A DNA stretch of 64,000 nucleotides from Bos javanicus (GCF_032452875.1 NW_026893636.1:796078-860077), one strand, 5' to 3'. Counted from the stretch's first letter, positions 39,420-53,714 are shown. Notes: a model not told the origin generated them from the letters alone. A program made the numbers and translations.

Positions 39420-39600
39420 ATCAGGCAATGATCAGTGACTGACAGGCGCTGATCATGGGACTGTGCACTGATCACGTGGCTATCATGCACTGATCACGTG
39501 ACTGCGCATGCACTGATCACGTGGCTGATCATGCACTGATCACGTGTTTATCAGGCACTGATCAGTGACTGACAGGCGCTGATCATGGGACTGTGCACGC
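39420..39600 (+). repeat. In-phase expansion of ~138 bp in the 23-bp block
   Basis: The stretch with TTTATCAGGCA, ATCAGTGACTGACAGG and CATGGGACTGTGCAC occurs twice in succession here but once in other units. This accounts for the 1536-bp period, about six 23-bp units more than a 1.4 kb unit. It looks like one unequal exchange. Confidence 0.7.
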
Positions 39601-39926
39601 ACTGATCACGTGGCTATCATGCACTGATCACGTGACTGCGCATGCACTGATGACGTGGCTGTTCGGGCACTGATCACGTGTTTATCAGGCAGTGATCAGT
39701 GACTGACAGGCGCTGATCAGGGGACTGTGCACGCACTGATCAGGTGGCTGATCAGGAACTGACCACCTGACTGCGCATGCAGTGATCACGTGGCTGGTCG
39801 TTCACTGATCACGTGTTTATCATACGGTGATCACGTGACTGAGAGGCGCTGATCACGTGACTGTGCCATCAGTGATCACGTGGCTGAGCAGGCACTGATA
39901 TCGTGACTGAGCATGCACTGATCATG

Positions 39927-40522
39927 TGCCGGGAGCCGGGGAGGCATTCCACTCTGGACAAAGGTCATGAGGAAGGAGGCTCGGCATACGCAAATGCGGG
40001 ATCGAGCCTCAGGAGTCCACCCAGATATTCTCGAGCATCTCCCCCCAAAACCAGAGTCTGCCTACTGTATTGCTTTGTGCTCTCACCTCTGATTTCACTG
40101 GGAGCTGTCCCCCACCACCATCTCGCTCTCTCTGTCAAAGTTAACTTACAGCTCCAATTCATAAAGTTCCTTGTCATTCTTCCCTTTAACTTCCAGCTGA
40201 GTCTCCATCTGGAGCGCGGAACCCACCACGCTTACTAATTATGCCTGGGCTGCTAAGACCCACTCGAGAAGGTGTCTAGGGTGAGGCACCTTTCGCTATT
40301 CGAGAGGGCGCCTGCGGCCTACGTAAGTGGTGCAAACTTCTTGTCTTGAAGTTTGATTGGTCTTCCGCGTAAACCAAGCTACTCAGTCTCTTTTCTCCAC
40401 CGAATTTTCCTACTGAGCTCTCCTCATACTATTATTCTTGACATCTCTGATTAGCATATAAATAGTCGCCTAGGCCATCTCTCCTTCGAATACCCTGGAT
40501 CAGTTGGGGCTGGTCCCCGGCA
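39927..40522 (+). mobile_element. LTR copy 11
   Basis: 596 bp. CCCAGATATTC, CTGGGAGCTG and GTCAAAGTTAAC are private or rare changes. PBS at 40525-40542. The following segment has only two 46-bp module motifs. Confidence 0.86.
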
Positions 40523-41287
40523 GGTGGCGACCGAACAGGGACCTCAGGAGGCAATACTCAAAGAGCTGAGCAGACACGAACCACGCAATCAGCAGGCAAT
40601 AAGCATGGAGCTCAGCAGTGACGAATCATGCTGCTCAACTGGCAATAATCAAGCACGTGACCAGGCAGGAATCACGCAGCTCAGCTGGCAATTGTCAAGC
40701 AGATGAGCCGGCAGGAATCACGCAGCTCAGCAGGCCCTGATCACGTGACTCTGCAGGCACTGATCACGTGGCTGATCAAGTCCAGATCACGTGACTGAGC
40801 ATGCACTGATCACGTGGCTATCATGCACTGATGACGTGACTGCGCATGCACTGATGACGTGGCTGATCGGGCACTGATCACATGGCTCATCATGCACTGA
40901 TCACGTGTTTATCAGGCAATGATCAGTGACTGACAGGCGCTGATCATGGGACTGTGCACGCACTGATCACGTGGCTATCATGCACTGATCACGTGACTGC
41001 GCATGCACTGATGACGTGGCTGTTCGGGCACTGATCACGTGTTTATCAGGCAGTGATCAGTGACTGACAGGCACTGATCAGGGGACTGTGCACGCACTGA
41101 TCAGGTGGCTGATCAGGAACTGACCACCTGACTGCGCATGCAGTGATCACGTGGCTGGTCGTTCACTGATCACGTGTTTATCATACGGTGATCATGTGAC
41201 TGAGAGGCGCTGATCACGTGACTGTGCCGTCAGTGATCACGTGGCTGAGCAGGCACTGATATCGTGACTGAGCATGCACTGATCATG

Positions 41288-41887
41288 TGCCGGGAGCCGG
41301 GGAGGCATTCCACTCTGGACAAAGGTCATGAGGAAGGAGGCTCGGCATACGCAAATGCGGGATCGAGCCTCAGGAGTCCACCCGGATATTCTCGAGCATC
41401 TCCCCCAAAAAAACCAGAGTCTGCCTACTGTATTGCTTTGTGCTCTCACCTCTGATTTCACTGGGGGCTGTCCCCCACCACCATCTCGCTCTCTCTGTCA
41501 AAGAGGTAACTTACAGCTCCAATTCATAAAGTTCCTTGTCATTCTTCCCTTTAACTTCCAGCTGAGTCTCCATCTGGAGCGCGGAACCCACCACGCTTAC
41601 TAATTATGCCTGGGCTGCTAAGACCCACTCGAGAAGGTGTCTAGGGTGAGGCACCTTTCGCTATTCGAGAGGGCGCCTGCGGCCTACGTAAGTGGTGCAA
41701 ACTTCTTGTCTTGAAGTTTGATTGGTCTTCCGCGTAAACCAAGCTACTCAGTCTCTTTTCTCCACCGAATTTTCCTACTGAGCTCTCCTCATACTATTAT
41801 TCTTGACATCTCTGATTAGCATATAAATAGTCGCCTAGGCCATCTCTCCTTCGAATACCCTGGATCAGTTGGGGCTGGTCCCCGGCA
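41288..41887 (+). mobile_element. LTR copy 12
   Basis: 600 bp, one of the best-preserved copies of the right array. The GTTAAC of other copies is changed to GGTAAC, as in copy 24. PBS at 41890-41907. Confidence 0.87.
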
Positions 41888-42698
41888 GGTGGCGACCGAA
41901 CAGGGACCTCAGGAGGCAATACTCAAAGAGCTGAGCAGACACGAACCACGCAATCAGCAGGCAATAAGCATGGAGCTCAGCAGTGACGAATCATGCTGCT
42001 CAACTGGCAATAATCAAGCACGTGACCAGGCAGGAATCACGCAGCTCAGCTGGCAATTGTCAAGCAGATGAGCCGACAGGAATCACGCAGCTCAGCTGGC
42101 AATTGTCATGCAGATGAGCCGGCAGGAATCACGCAGCTCAGCAGGCCCTGATCACGTGACTCTGCAGGCACTGATCACGTGGCTGATCAAGTCCAGATCA
42201 CGTGACTGAGCATGCACTGATCACGTGGCTATCATGCACTGATGACGTGACTGCGCATGCACTGATGACGTGGCTGATCAGGCACTGATCACATGGCTCA
42301 TCATGCACTGATCACGTGTTTATCAGGCAATGATCAGTGACTGACAGGCGCTGATCATGGGACTGTGCACGCACTGATCACGTGGCTATCATGCACTGAT
42401 CACGTGACTGCGCATGCACTGATGACGTGGCTGTTCGGGCACTGATCACGTGTTTATCAGGCAGTGATCAGTGACTGACAGGCGCTGATCAGGGGACTGT
42501 GCACGCACTGATCAGGTGGCTGATCAGGAACTGACCACCTGACTGCGCATGCAGTGATCACGTGGCTGGTCGTTCACTGATCACGTGTTTATCATACGGT
42601 GATCACGTGACTGAGAGGCGCTGATCACGTGACTCTGCCGTCAGTGATCACGTGGCTGAGCAGGCACTGATATCGTGACTGAGCATGCACTGATCATG

Positions 42699-43297
42699 TG
42701 CCGGGAGCCGGGGAGGCATTCCACTCTGGACAAAGGTCATGAGGAAGGAGGCTCGGCATACGCAAATGCGGGATCGAGCCTCAGGAGTCCACCCGGATAT
42801 TCTCGAGCATCTCCCCCCAAAACCCAGAGTCTGCCTACTGTATTGCTTTGTGCTCTCACCTCTGATTTCACTGGGGGCTGTCCCCCACCACCATCTCGCT
42901 CTCTCTGTCAAAGAGTTAACTTACAGCTCCAATTCATAAAGTTCCTTGTCATTCTTCCCTTTAACTTCCAGCTGAGTCTCCATCTGGAGCGCGGAACCCA
43001 CCACGCTTACTAATTATGCCTGGGCTGCTAAGACCCACTCGAGAAGGTGTCTAGGGTGAGGCACCTTTCGCTATTCGAGAGGGCGCCTGCGGCCTACGTA
43101 AGTGGTGCAAACTTCTTGTCTTGAAGTTTGATTGGTCTTCCGCGTAAACCAAGCTACTCAGTCTCTTTTCTCCACCGAATTTTCCTACTGAGCTCTCCTC
43201 ATACTATTATTCTTGACATCTCTGATTAGCATATAAATAGTCGCCTAGGCCATCTCTCCTTCGAATACCCTGGATCAGTTGGGGCTGGTCCCCGGCA
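42699..43297 (+). mobile_element. LTR copy 13
   Basis: 599 bp. The C/A run reads CCCCCCAAAACCC. Otherwise close to copy 12. PBS at 43300-43317. Confidence 0.87.
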
Positions 43298-44106
43298 GGT
43301 GGCGACCGAACAGGGACCTCAGGAGGCAATACTCAAAGAGCTGAGCAGACACGAACCACGCAATCAGCAGGCAATAAGCATGGAGCTCAGCAGTGACGAA
43401 TCATGCTGCTCAACTGGCAATAATCAAGCACGTGACCAGGCAGGAATCACGCAGCTCAGCTGGCAATTGTCAAGCAGATGAGCCGACAGGAATCACGCAG
43501 CTCAGCTGGCAATTGTCATGCAGATGAGCCGGCAGGAATCACGCAGCTCAGCAGGCCCTGATCACGTGACTCTGCAGGCACTGATCACGTGGCTGATCAA
43601 GTCCAGATCACGTGACTGAGCATGCACTGATCACGTGGCTATCATGCACTGATGACGTGACTGCGCATGCACTGATGACGTGGCTGATCAGGCACTGATC
43701 ACATGGCTCATCATGCACTGATCACGTGTTTATCAGGCAATGATCAGTGACTGACAGGCGCTGATCATGGGACTGTGCACGCACTGATCACGTGGCTATC
43801 ATGCACTGATCACGTGACTGCGCATGCACTGATGACGTGGCTGTTCGGGCACTGATCACGTGTTTATCAGGCAGTGATCAGTGACTGACAGGCGCTGATC
43901 AGGGGACTGTGCACGCTGATCAGGTGGCTGATCAGGAACTGACCACCTGACTGCGCATGCAGTGATCACGTGGCTGGTCGTTCACTGATCACGTGTTTAT
44001 CATACGGTGATCACGTGACTGAGAGGCGCTGATCACGTGACTGTGCCGTCAGTGATCACGTGGCTGAGCAGGCACTGATATCGTGACTGAGCATGCACTG
44101 ATCATG

Positions 44107-44703
44107 TGCCGGGAGCCGGGGAGGCATTCCACTCTGGACAAAGGTCATGAGGAAGGAGGCTCGGCATACGCAAATGCGGGATCGAGCCTCAGGAGTCCAC
44201 CCGGATATTCTCGAGCATCTCCCCCAAAACCAGAGTCTGCCTACTGTATTGCTTTGTGCTCTCACCTCTGATTTCACTGGGGGCTGTCCCCCACCACCAT
44301 CTCGCTCTCTCTGTCAAAGAGTTAACTTACAGCTCCAATTCATAAAGTTCCTTGTCATTCTTCCCTTTAACTTCCAGCTGAGTCTCCATCTGGAGCGCGG
44401 AACCCACCACGCTTACTAATTATGCCTGGGCTGCTAAGACCCACTCGAGAAGGTGTCTAGGGTGAGGCACCTTTCGCTATTCGAGAGGGCGCCTGCGGCC
44501 TACGTAAGTGGTGCAAACTTCTTGTCTTGAAGTTTGATTGGTCTTCCGCGTAAACCAAGCTACTCAGTCTCTTTTCTCCACCGAATTTTCCTACTGAGCT
44601 CTCCTCATACTATTATTCTTGACATCTCTGATTAGCATATAAATAGTCGCCTAGGCCATCTCTCCTTCGAATACCCTGGATCAGTTGGGGCTGGTCCCCG
44701 GCA
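44107..44703 (+). mobile_element. LTR copy 14
   Basis: 597 bp with a short C/A run (CCCCCAAAACC), nearly identical to copy 21. PBS at 44706-44723. The repeats beyond 45241 are disturbed. Confidence 0.87.
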
Positions 44704-45240
44704 GGTGGCGACCGAACAGGGACCTCAGGAGGCAATACTCAAAGAGCTGAGCAGACACGAACCACGCAATCAGCAGGCAATAAGCATGGAGCTCAGCAGT
44801 GACGAATCATGCTGCTCAACTGGCAATAATCAAGCACGTGACCAGGCAGGAATCACGCAGCTCAGCTGGCAATTGTCAAGCAGATGAGCCGACAGGAATC
44901 ACGCAGCTCAGCTGGCAATTGTCATGCAGATGAGCCGACAGGAATCACGCAGCTCAGCAGGCCCTGATCACTTGACTCTGCAGGCACTGATCACGTGGCT
45001 GATCAAGTCCAGAACACGTGACTGAGCATGCACTGATCACGTGGCTATCATGCACTGATGACGTGGCTGTTCGGGCACTGATCACATGGCTCATCATGCA
45101 CTGATCACGTGTTTATCAGGCAATGATCAGTGACTGTCAGGCGCTGATCATGGGACTGTGCACGCACTGATCACGTGGCTATCATGCACTGATCACGTGA
45201 CTGCGCATGCACTGATGACGTGGCTGTTCAGGCACTGATC

Positions 45241-45412
45241 ACGTGTTTATCAGGCAGTGATCAGTGATCAGGCGTGACTGTGCAGGCGCTGATCACGTGA
45301 CTGTGCCGTGGCTGTGTTCACTGTCAGTGTTTATCATACGGTGATCACGCTGAGAACTGATCAGTGATCACGTGGCTGAGCAGGCACTGATATCGTGACT
45401 GACATGCCACTG
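45241..45412. other. Scrambled satellite patch before LTR copy 15
   Basis: The typical order of unit variants collapses into GATCAGGCGTGACTG, GTGGCTGTGTTCACTG and GATCACGCTGAGAACTG, with about 100 bp missing relative to neighbours (period 1304 bp). The LTR 5' flank is also changed (GACATGCCACTGTGCC). Confidence 0.6.
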
Positions 45413-46007
45413 TGCCGGGAGCCGGGGAGGCATTCCACTCTGGAGGTCATGAGGAAGGAGGCTCGGCATACGCAAATGCGGGATCGAGCCTCAGGAGTCC
45501 ACCCGGATATTCTCGAGCATCTCCCCCCAAAAAACCGGAGTCTGCCTACTGTATTGCTTTGTGCTCTCACCTCTGATTTCACTGGGGGCTGTCCCCCACC
45601 ACCATCTCGCTCTCTCTGTCAAAGAGTTAACTTACAGCTCCAATTCATAAAGTTCCTTGTCATTCTTCCCTTTAACTTCCAGCTGAGTCTCCATCTGGAG
45701 CGCGGAACCCACCACGCTTACTAATTATGCCTGGGCTGCTAAGACCCACTCGAGAAGGTGTCTAGGGTGAGGCACCTTTCGCTATTCGAGAGGCGCCTGC
45801 GGCCTACGTAAGTGGTGCAAACTTCTTGTCTTGAAGTTTGATTGGTCTTCCGCGTAAACCAAGCTACTCAGTCTCTTTTCTCCACCGAATTTTCCTACTG
45901 AGCTCTCCTCATACTATTATTCTTGACATCTCTGATTAGCATATAAATAGTCGCCTAGGCCATCTCTCCTTCGAATACCCTGGATCAGTTGGGGCTGGTC
46001 CCCGGCA
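45413..46007 (+). mobile_element. LTR copy 15
   Basis: 595 bp. A 5-bp loss removes ACAAA from the GGACAAAGGTC stretch near the 5' end. PBS at 46010-46027. Confidence 0.86.
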
Positions 46008-46818
46008 GGTGGCGACCGAACAGGGACCTCAGGAGGCAATACTCAAAGAGCTGAGCAGACACGAACCACGCAATCAGCAGGCAATAAGCATGGAGCTCAG
46101 CAGTGACGAATCATGCTGCTCAACTGGCAATAATCAAGCACGTGACCAGGCAGGAATCACGCAGCTCAGCTGGCAATTGTCAAGCAGATGAGCCGACAGG
46201 AATCACGCAGCTCAGCTGGCAATTGTCATGCAGATGAGCCGGCAGGAATCACGCAGCTCAGCAGGCCCTGATCACGTGACTCTGCAGGCACTGATCACGT
46301 GGCTGATCAAGTCCAGATCACGTGACTGAGCATGCACTGATCACGTGGCTATCATGCACTGATGACGTGACTGCGCATGCACTGATGACGTGGCTGATCA
46401 GGCACTGATCACATGGCTCATCATGCACTGATCACGTGTTTATCAGGCAATGATCAGTGACTGACAGGCGCTGATCATGGGACTGTGCACGCACTGATCA
46501 CGTGGCTATCATGCACTGATCACGTGACTGCGCATGCACTGATGACGTGGCTGTTCGGGCACTGATCACGTGTTTATCAGGCAGTGATCAGTGACTGACA
46601 GGCGCTGATCAGGGGACTGTGCACGCACTGATCAGGTGGCTGATCAGGAACTGACCACCTGACTGCGCATGCAGTGATCACGTGGCTGGTCGTTCACTGA
46701 TCACGTGTTTATCATACGGTGATCACGTGACTGAGAGGCGCTGATCACGTGACTGTGCCGTCAGTGATCACGTGGCTGAGCAGGCACTGATATCGTGACT
46801 GAGCATGCACTGATCATG

Positions 46819-47416
46819 TGCCGGGAGCCGGGGAGGCATTCCACTCTGGACAAAGGTCATGAGGAAGGAGGCTCGGCATACGCAAATGCGGGATCGAGCC
46901 TCAGGAGTCCACCCGGATATTCTCGAGCATCTCCCCCAAAAACCAGAGTCTGCCTACTGTATTGCTTTGTGCTCTCACCTCTGATTTCACTGGGGGCTGT
47001 CCCCCACCACCATCTCGCTCTCTCTGTCAAAGAGTTAACTTACAGCTCCAATTCATAAAGTTCCTTGTCATTCTTCCCTTTAACTTCCAGCTGAGTCTCC
47101 ATCTGGAGCGCGGAACCCACCACGCTTACTAATTATGCCTGGGCTGCTAAGACCCACTCGAGAAGGTGTCTAGGGTGAGGCACCTTTCGCTATTCGAGAG
47201 GGCGCCTGCGGCCTACGTAAGTGGTGCAAACTTCTTGTCTTGAAGTTTGATTGGTCTTCCGCGTAAACCAAGCTACTCAGTCTCTTTTCTCCACCGAATT
47301 TTCCTACTGAGCTCTCCTCATACTATTATTCTTGACATCTCTGATTAGCATATAAATAGTCGCCTAGGCCATCTCTCCTTCGAATACCCTGGATCAGTTG
47401 GGGCTGGTCCCCGGCA
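46819..47416 (+). mobile_element. LTR copy 16
   Basis: 598 bp, intact termini and TATA, close to the array consensus apart from the C/A run (CCCCCAAAAACC). PBS at 47419-47436. Confidence 0.87.
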
Positions 47417-48227
47417 GGTGGCGACCGAACAGGGACCTCAGGAGGCAATACTCAAAGAGCTGAGCAGACACGAACCACGCAATCAGCAGGCAATAAGCAT
47501 GGAGCTCAGCAGTGACGAATCATGCTGCTCAACTGGCAATAATCAAGCACGTGACCAGGCAGGAATCACGCAGCTCAGCTGGCAATTGTCAAGCAGATGA
47601 GCCGACAGGAATCACGCAGCTCAGCTGGCAATTGTCATGCAGATGAGCCGGCAGGAATCACGCAGCTCAGCAGGCCCTGATCACGTGACTCTGCAGGCAC
47701 TGATCACGTGGCTGATCAAGTCCAGATCACGTGACTGAGCATGCACTGATCACGTGGCTATCATGCACTGATGACGTGACTGCGCATGCACTGATGACGT
47801 GGCTGATCAGGCACTGATCACATGGCTCATCATGCACTGATCACGTGTTTATCAGGCAATGATCAGTGACTGACAGGCGCTGATCATGGGACTGTGCACG
47901 CACTGATCACGTGGCTATCATGCACTGATCACGTGACTGCGCATGCACTGATGACGTGGCTGTTCGGGCACTGATCACGTGTTTATCAGGCAGTGATCAG
48001 TGACTGACAGGCGCTGATCAGGGGACTGTGCACGCACTGATCAGGTGGCTGATCAGGAACTGACCACCTGACTGCGCATGCAGTGATCACGTGGCTGGTC
48101 GTTCACTGACCACGTGTTTATCATACGGTGATCACGTGACTGAGAGGCGCTGATCACGTGACTGTGCCGTCAGTGATCACGTGGCTGAGCAGGCACTGAT
48201 ATCGTGACTGAGCATGCACTGATCATG

Positions 48228-48825
48228 TGCCGGGAGCCGGGAGGCATTCCACTCTGGACAAAGGTCATGAGGAAGGAGGCTCGGCATACGCAAATGCGGG
48301 ATCGAGCCTCAGGAGTCCACCCGGATATTCTCGAGCATCTCCCCCAAAAAACCGGAGTCTGCCTACTGTATTGCTTTGTGCTCTCACCTCTGATTTCACT
48401 GGGGGCTGTCCCCCACCACCATCTCGCTCTCTCTGTCAAAGAGTTAACTTACAGCTCCAATTCATAAAGTTCCTTGTCATTCTTCCCTTTAACTTCCAGC
48501 TGAGTCTCCATCTGGAGCGCGGAACCCACCACGCTTACTAATTATGCCTGGGCTGCTAAGACCCACTCGAGAAGGTGTCTAGGGTGAGGCACCTTTCGCT
48601 ATTCGAGAGGGCGCCTGCGGCCTACGTAAGTGGTGCAAACTTCTTGTCTTGAAGTTTGATTGGTCTTCCGCGTAAACCAAGCTACTCAGTCTCTTTTCTC
48701 CACCGAATTTTCCTACTGAGCTCTCCTCATACTATTATTCTTGACATCTCTGATTAGCATATAAATAGTCGCCTAGGCCATCTCTCCTTCGAATACCCTG
48801 GATCAGTTGGGGCTGGTCCCCAGCA
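48228..48825 (+). mobile_element. LTR copy 17
   Basis: 598 bp. The 3' end reads CCCAGCA instead of CCCGGCA, so the terminal repeat is broken by one transition. Its 5' region resembles copy 24. The unit after it has two 46-bp module motifs and begins a stretch rich in A-to-G differences. PBS at 48828-48845. Confidence 0.86.
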
Positions 48826-49590
48826 GGTGGCGACCGAACAGGGACCTCAGGAGGCAATACTCAAAGAGCTGAGCAGACACGAACCACGCAATCAGCAGGC
48901 AATAAGCATGGAGCTCAGCAGTGACGAATCATGCTGCTCAACTGGCAATAATCAAGCACGTGACCAGGCAGGAATCACGCAGCTCAGCTGGCAATTGTCA
49001 AGCAGATGAGCCGGCAGGAATCACGCAGCTCAGCAGGCCCTGATCACGTGACTCTGCAGGCACTGATCACGTGGCTGATCAAGTCCAGATCACGTGACTG
49101 AGCATGCACTGATCACGTGGCTATCATGCACTGATGGCGTGACTGCGCATGCACTGATGGCGTGGCTGATCGGGCACTGATCACATGGCTCATCATGCAC
49201 TGATCACGTGTTTATCAGGCAATGATCAGTGACTGACAGGCGCTGATCATGGGACTGTGCACGCACTGATCACGTGGCTATCATGCACTGATCACGTGAC
49301 TGCGCATGCACTGATGACGTGGCTGTTCGGGCACTGATCACGTGTTTATCGGGCAGTGATCAGTGACTGACAGGCGCTGATCAGGGGACTGTGCACGCAC
49401 TGATCAGGTGGCTGATCGGGAACTGACCACCTGACTGTGCATGCAGTGATCACGTGGCTGGTCGTTCACTGATCACGTGTTTATCATACGGTGATCACGT
49501 GACTGAGAGGCGCTGATCACGTGACTGTGCCGTCAGTGATCACGTGGCTGAGCAGGCACTGATATCGTGACTGAGCATGCACTGATCATG

Positions 49591-50189
49591 TGCCGGGAGC
49601 CGGGGAGGCATTCCACTCTGGACAGAGGACATGAGGAAGGAGGCTCGGCATACGCAAATGCGGGATCGAGCCTCAGGAGTCCACCCGGATATTCTCGAGC
49701 ATCTCCCCCAAAAAACCAGAGTCTGCCTACTGTATTGCTTTGTGCTCTCACCTCTGATTTCACTGGGGGCTGTCCCCCACCACCATCTCGCTCTCTCTGT
49801 CAAAGAGTTAACTTACAGCTCCAATTCATAAAGTTCCTTGTCATTCTTCCCTTTAACTTCCAGCTGAGTCTCCATCTGGAGCGCGGAACCCACCACGCTT
49901 ACTAATTATGCCTGAGCTGCTAAGACCCACTCGAGAAGGTGTCTAGGGTGAGGCACCTTTCGCTATTCGAGAGGGCGCCTGCGGCCTACGTAAGTGGTGC
50001 AAACTTCTTGTCTTGAAGTTTGATTGGTCTTCCGCGTAAACCAAGCTACTCAGTCTCTTTTCTCCACCGAATTTTCCTACTGAGCTCTCCTCATACTATT
50101 ATTCTTGACATCTCTGATTAGCATATAAATAGTCGCCTAGGCCATCTCTCCTTCGAATACCCTGGATCAGTTGGGGCTGGTCCCCGGCA
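49591..50189 (+). mobile_element. LTR copy 18
   Basis: 599 bp. GACAGAGGACATG replaces GACAAAGGTCATG, and CCTGAGCTGC replaces CCTGGGCTGC. PBS at 50192-50209. Just beyond, ATGCTCAAAG replaces ATACTCAAAG. Confidence 0.87.
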
Positions 50190-51000
50190 GGTGGCGACCG
50201 AACAGGGACCTCAGGAGGCAATGCTCAAAGAGCTGAGCAGACACGAACCACGCAATCAGCAGGCAATAAGCATGGAGCTCAGCAGTGACGAATCATGCTG
50301 CTCAACTGGCAATAATCAAGCACGTGACCAGGCAGGAATCACGCAGCTCAGCTGGCAATTGTCAAGCAGATGAGCCGACAGGAATCACGCAGCTCAGATG
50401 GCAATTGTCATGCAGATGAGCCGGCAGGAATCACGCAGCTCAGCAGGCCCTGATCACGTGACTCTGCAGGCACTGATCACGTGGCTGATCAAGTCCAGAT
50501 CACGTGACTGAGCATGCACTGATCGCGTGGCTATCATGCACTGATGGCGTGACTGCGCATGCACTGATGACGTGGCTGATCAGGCACTGATCACATGGCT
50601 CATCATGCCCTGATCACGTGTTTATCAGGCAATGATCAGTGACTGACAGGCGCTGATCATGGGACTGTGCACGCACTGATCACGTAGCTATCATGCACTG
50701 ATCACGTGACTGCGCATGCACTGATGACGTGGCTGTTCGGGCACTGATCACGTGTTTATCAGGCAGTGATCAGTGACTGACAGGCGCTGATCAGGGGACT
50801 GTGCACGCACTGATCAGGTGGCTGATCAGGAACTGACCACCTGACCGCGCATGCAGTGATCACGTGGCTGGTCGTTCACTGATCACGTGTTTATCATACG
50901 GTGATCACGTGACTGAGAGGCGCTGATCACGTGACTGTGCCGTCAGTGATCACGTGGCTGAGCAGGCACTGATATCGTGACTGAGCATGCACTGATCATG

Positions 51001-51595
51001 TGCCGGGAGCCGGGGAGGCATTCCACTCTGGACAAAGGTCATGAGGAAGGAGGCTCGGCATACGCAAATGCGGGATCGAGCCTCAGGAGTCCACCCGGAT
51101 GTTCTCGAGCATCTCCCCCCAAAAAACCGGAGTCTGCCTACTGTATTGCTTTGTGCTCTCACCTCTGATTTCACTGGGGCTGTCCCCCACCACCATCTCG
51201 CTCTCTCTGTCAAAGAGTTAACTTACAGCTCCAATTCATAAAGTTCCTTGTCATTCTTCCCTTTAACTTCCAGCTGAGTCTCCATCTGGAGCGCGGAACC
51301 CACCACGCTTACTAATGCCTGGGCTGCTAAGACCCACTCGAGAAGGTGTCTAGGGTGAGGCACCTTTCGCTATTCGAGAGGGCGCCTGCGGCCTACGTAA
51401 GTGGTGCAAACTTCTTGTCTTGAAGTTTGATTGGTCTTCCGCGTAAACCAAGCTACTCAGTCTCTTTTCTCCACCGAATTTTCCTACTGAGCTCTCCTCA
51501 TACTATTATTCTTGACATCTCTGATTAGCATATAAATAGTCGCCTAGGCCATCTCTCCTTCGAATACCCTGGATCAGTTGGGGCTGGTCCCCGCA
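51001..51595 (+). mobile_element. LTR copy 19
   Basis: 595 bp. GATGTTCTCG replaces GATATTCTCG, a short loss gives ACTAATGCCTGG, and the 3' end is one G short (CCCCGCA). PBS at 51598-51615. A ~138-bp deletion follows in the 23-bp block near 52020-52085. Confidence 0.86.
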
Positions 51596-52267
51596 GGTGG
51601 CGACCGAACAGGGACCTCAGGAGGCAATACTCAAAGAGCTGAGCAGACACGAACCACGCAATCAGCAGGCAATAAGCATGGAGCTCAGCAGTGACGAATC
51701 ATGCTGCTCAACTGGCAATAATCAAGCACGTGACCAGGCAGGAATCACGCAGCTCAGCTGGCAATTGTCAAGCAGATGAGCCGACAGGAATCGCGCAGCT
51801 CAGATGGCAATTGTCATGCAGATGAGCCGGCAGGAATCACGCAGCTCAGCAGGCCCTGATCACGTGACTCTGCAGGCACTGATCACGTGGCTGATCAAGT
51901 CCAGATCACGTGACTGAGCATGCACTGATCACGTGGCTATCATGCACTGATGGCGTGACTGCGCATGCACTGATGACGTGGCTGATCAGGCACTGATCAC
52001 ATGGCTCATCATGCACTGATCACGTGTTTATCAGGCAGTGATCAGTGACTGACAGGCGCTGATCAGGGGACTGTGCACTGATCAGTGGCTGATCAGGAAC
52101 TGACCACCTGACTGCGCATGCAGTGATCACGTGGCTGGTCGTTCACTGATCACGTGTTTATCATACGGTGATCACGTGACTGAGAGGCGCTGATCACGTG
52201 ACTGTGCCGTCAGTGATCACGTGGCTGAGCAGGCACTGATATCGTGACTGAGCATGCACTGATCATG

Positions 52268-52865
52268 TGCCGGGAGCCGGGGAGGCATTCCACTCTGGAC
52301 AAAGGTCATGAGGAAGGAGGCTCGGCATACGCAAATGCGGGATCGAGCCTCAGGAGTCCACCCGGATATTCTCGAGCATCTCCCCCCAAAAAACCGGAGT
52401 CTGCCTACTGTATTGCTTTGTGCTCTCACCTCTGATTTCACTGGGGGCTGTCCCCCACCACCATCTCGCTCTCTCTGTCAAAGAGTTAACTTACAGCTCC
52501 AATTCATAAAGTTCCTTGTCATTCTTCCCTTTAACTTCCAGCTGAGTCTCCATCTGGAGCGCGGAACCCACCACGCTTACTAATTATGCCTGGGCTGCTA
52601 AGACCCACTCGAGAAGGTGTCTAGGGTGAGGCACCTTTCGCTATTCGAGAGGCGCCTGCGGCCTACGTAAGTGGTGCAAACTTCTTGTCTTGAAGTTTGA
52701 TTGGTCTTCCGCGTAAACCAAGCTACTCAGTCTCTTTTCTCCACCGAATTTTCCTACTGAGCTCTCCTCATACTATTATTCTTGACATCTCTGATTAGCA
52801 TATAAATAGTCGCCTAGGCCATCTCTCCTTCGAATACCCTGGATCAGTTGGGGCTGGTCCCGGCA
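52268..52865 (+). mobile_element. LTR copy 20
   Basis: 598 bp. GAGAGGCGCC and GGTCCCGGCA are one base short. PBS at 52868-52885. The following segment (52886 to about 53170) has four 46-bp module motifs, one degraded to CAGAATCAGCTCTCAG. Confidence 0.87.
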
Positions 52866-53714
52866 GGTGGCGACCGAACAGGGACCTCAGGAGGCAATAC
52901 TCAAAGAGCTGAGCAGACACGAACCACGCAATCAGCAGGCAATAAGCATGGAGCTCAGCAGTGACGAATCATGCTGCTCAACTGGCAATAATCAAGCACG
53001 TGACCAGGCAGGAATCACGCAGCTCAGCTGGCAATTGTCATGCAGATGACCCGGCAGGAATCACGCAGCTCAGCTGGCAATTGTCATGCAGATGAGCCGA
53101 CAGAATCAGCTCTCAGATGGCAATTGTCATGCAGATGAGCCGGCAGAATCACGCAGCTCAGCAGGCCCTGATCACGTGACTCTGCAGGCACTGATCACGT
53201 GGCTGATCAAGTCCAGATCACGTGACTGAGCATGCACTGATCACGTGGCTATCATGCACTGATGACGTGACTGCGCATGCACTGATGACGTGGCTGATCG
53301 GGCACTGATCACATGGCTCATCATGCACTGATCACGTGTTTATCAGGCAATGATCAGTGACTGACAGGCGCTGATCATGGGACTGTGCACGCACTGATCA
53401 CGTGGCTATCATGCACTGATCACGTGACTGCGCATGCACTGATGACGTGGCTGTTCGGGCACTGATCACGTGTTTATCAGGCAGTGATCAGTGACTGACA
53501 GGCGCTGATCAGGGGACTGTGCACGCACTGATCAGGTGGCTGATCAGGAACTGACCACCTGACCGCGCATGTGATCACGTGGCTGGTCGTTCACTGATCA
53601 CGTGTTTATCATACGGTGATCACGTGACTGAGAGCGCTGATCACGTGACTGTGCCGTCAGTGATCACGTGGCTGAGCAGGCACTGATATCGTGACTGAGC
53701 ATGCACTGATCATG

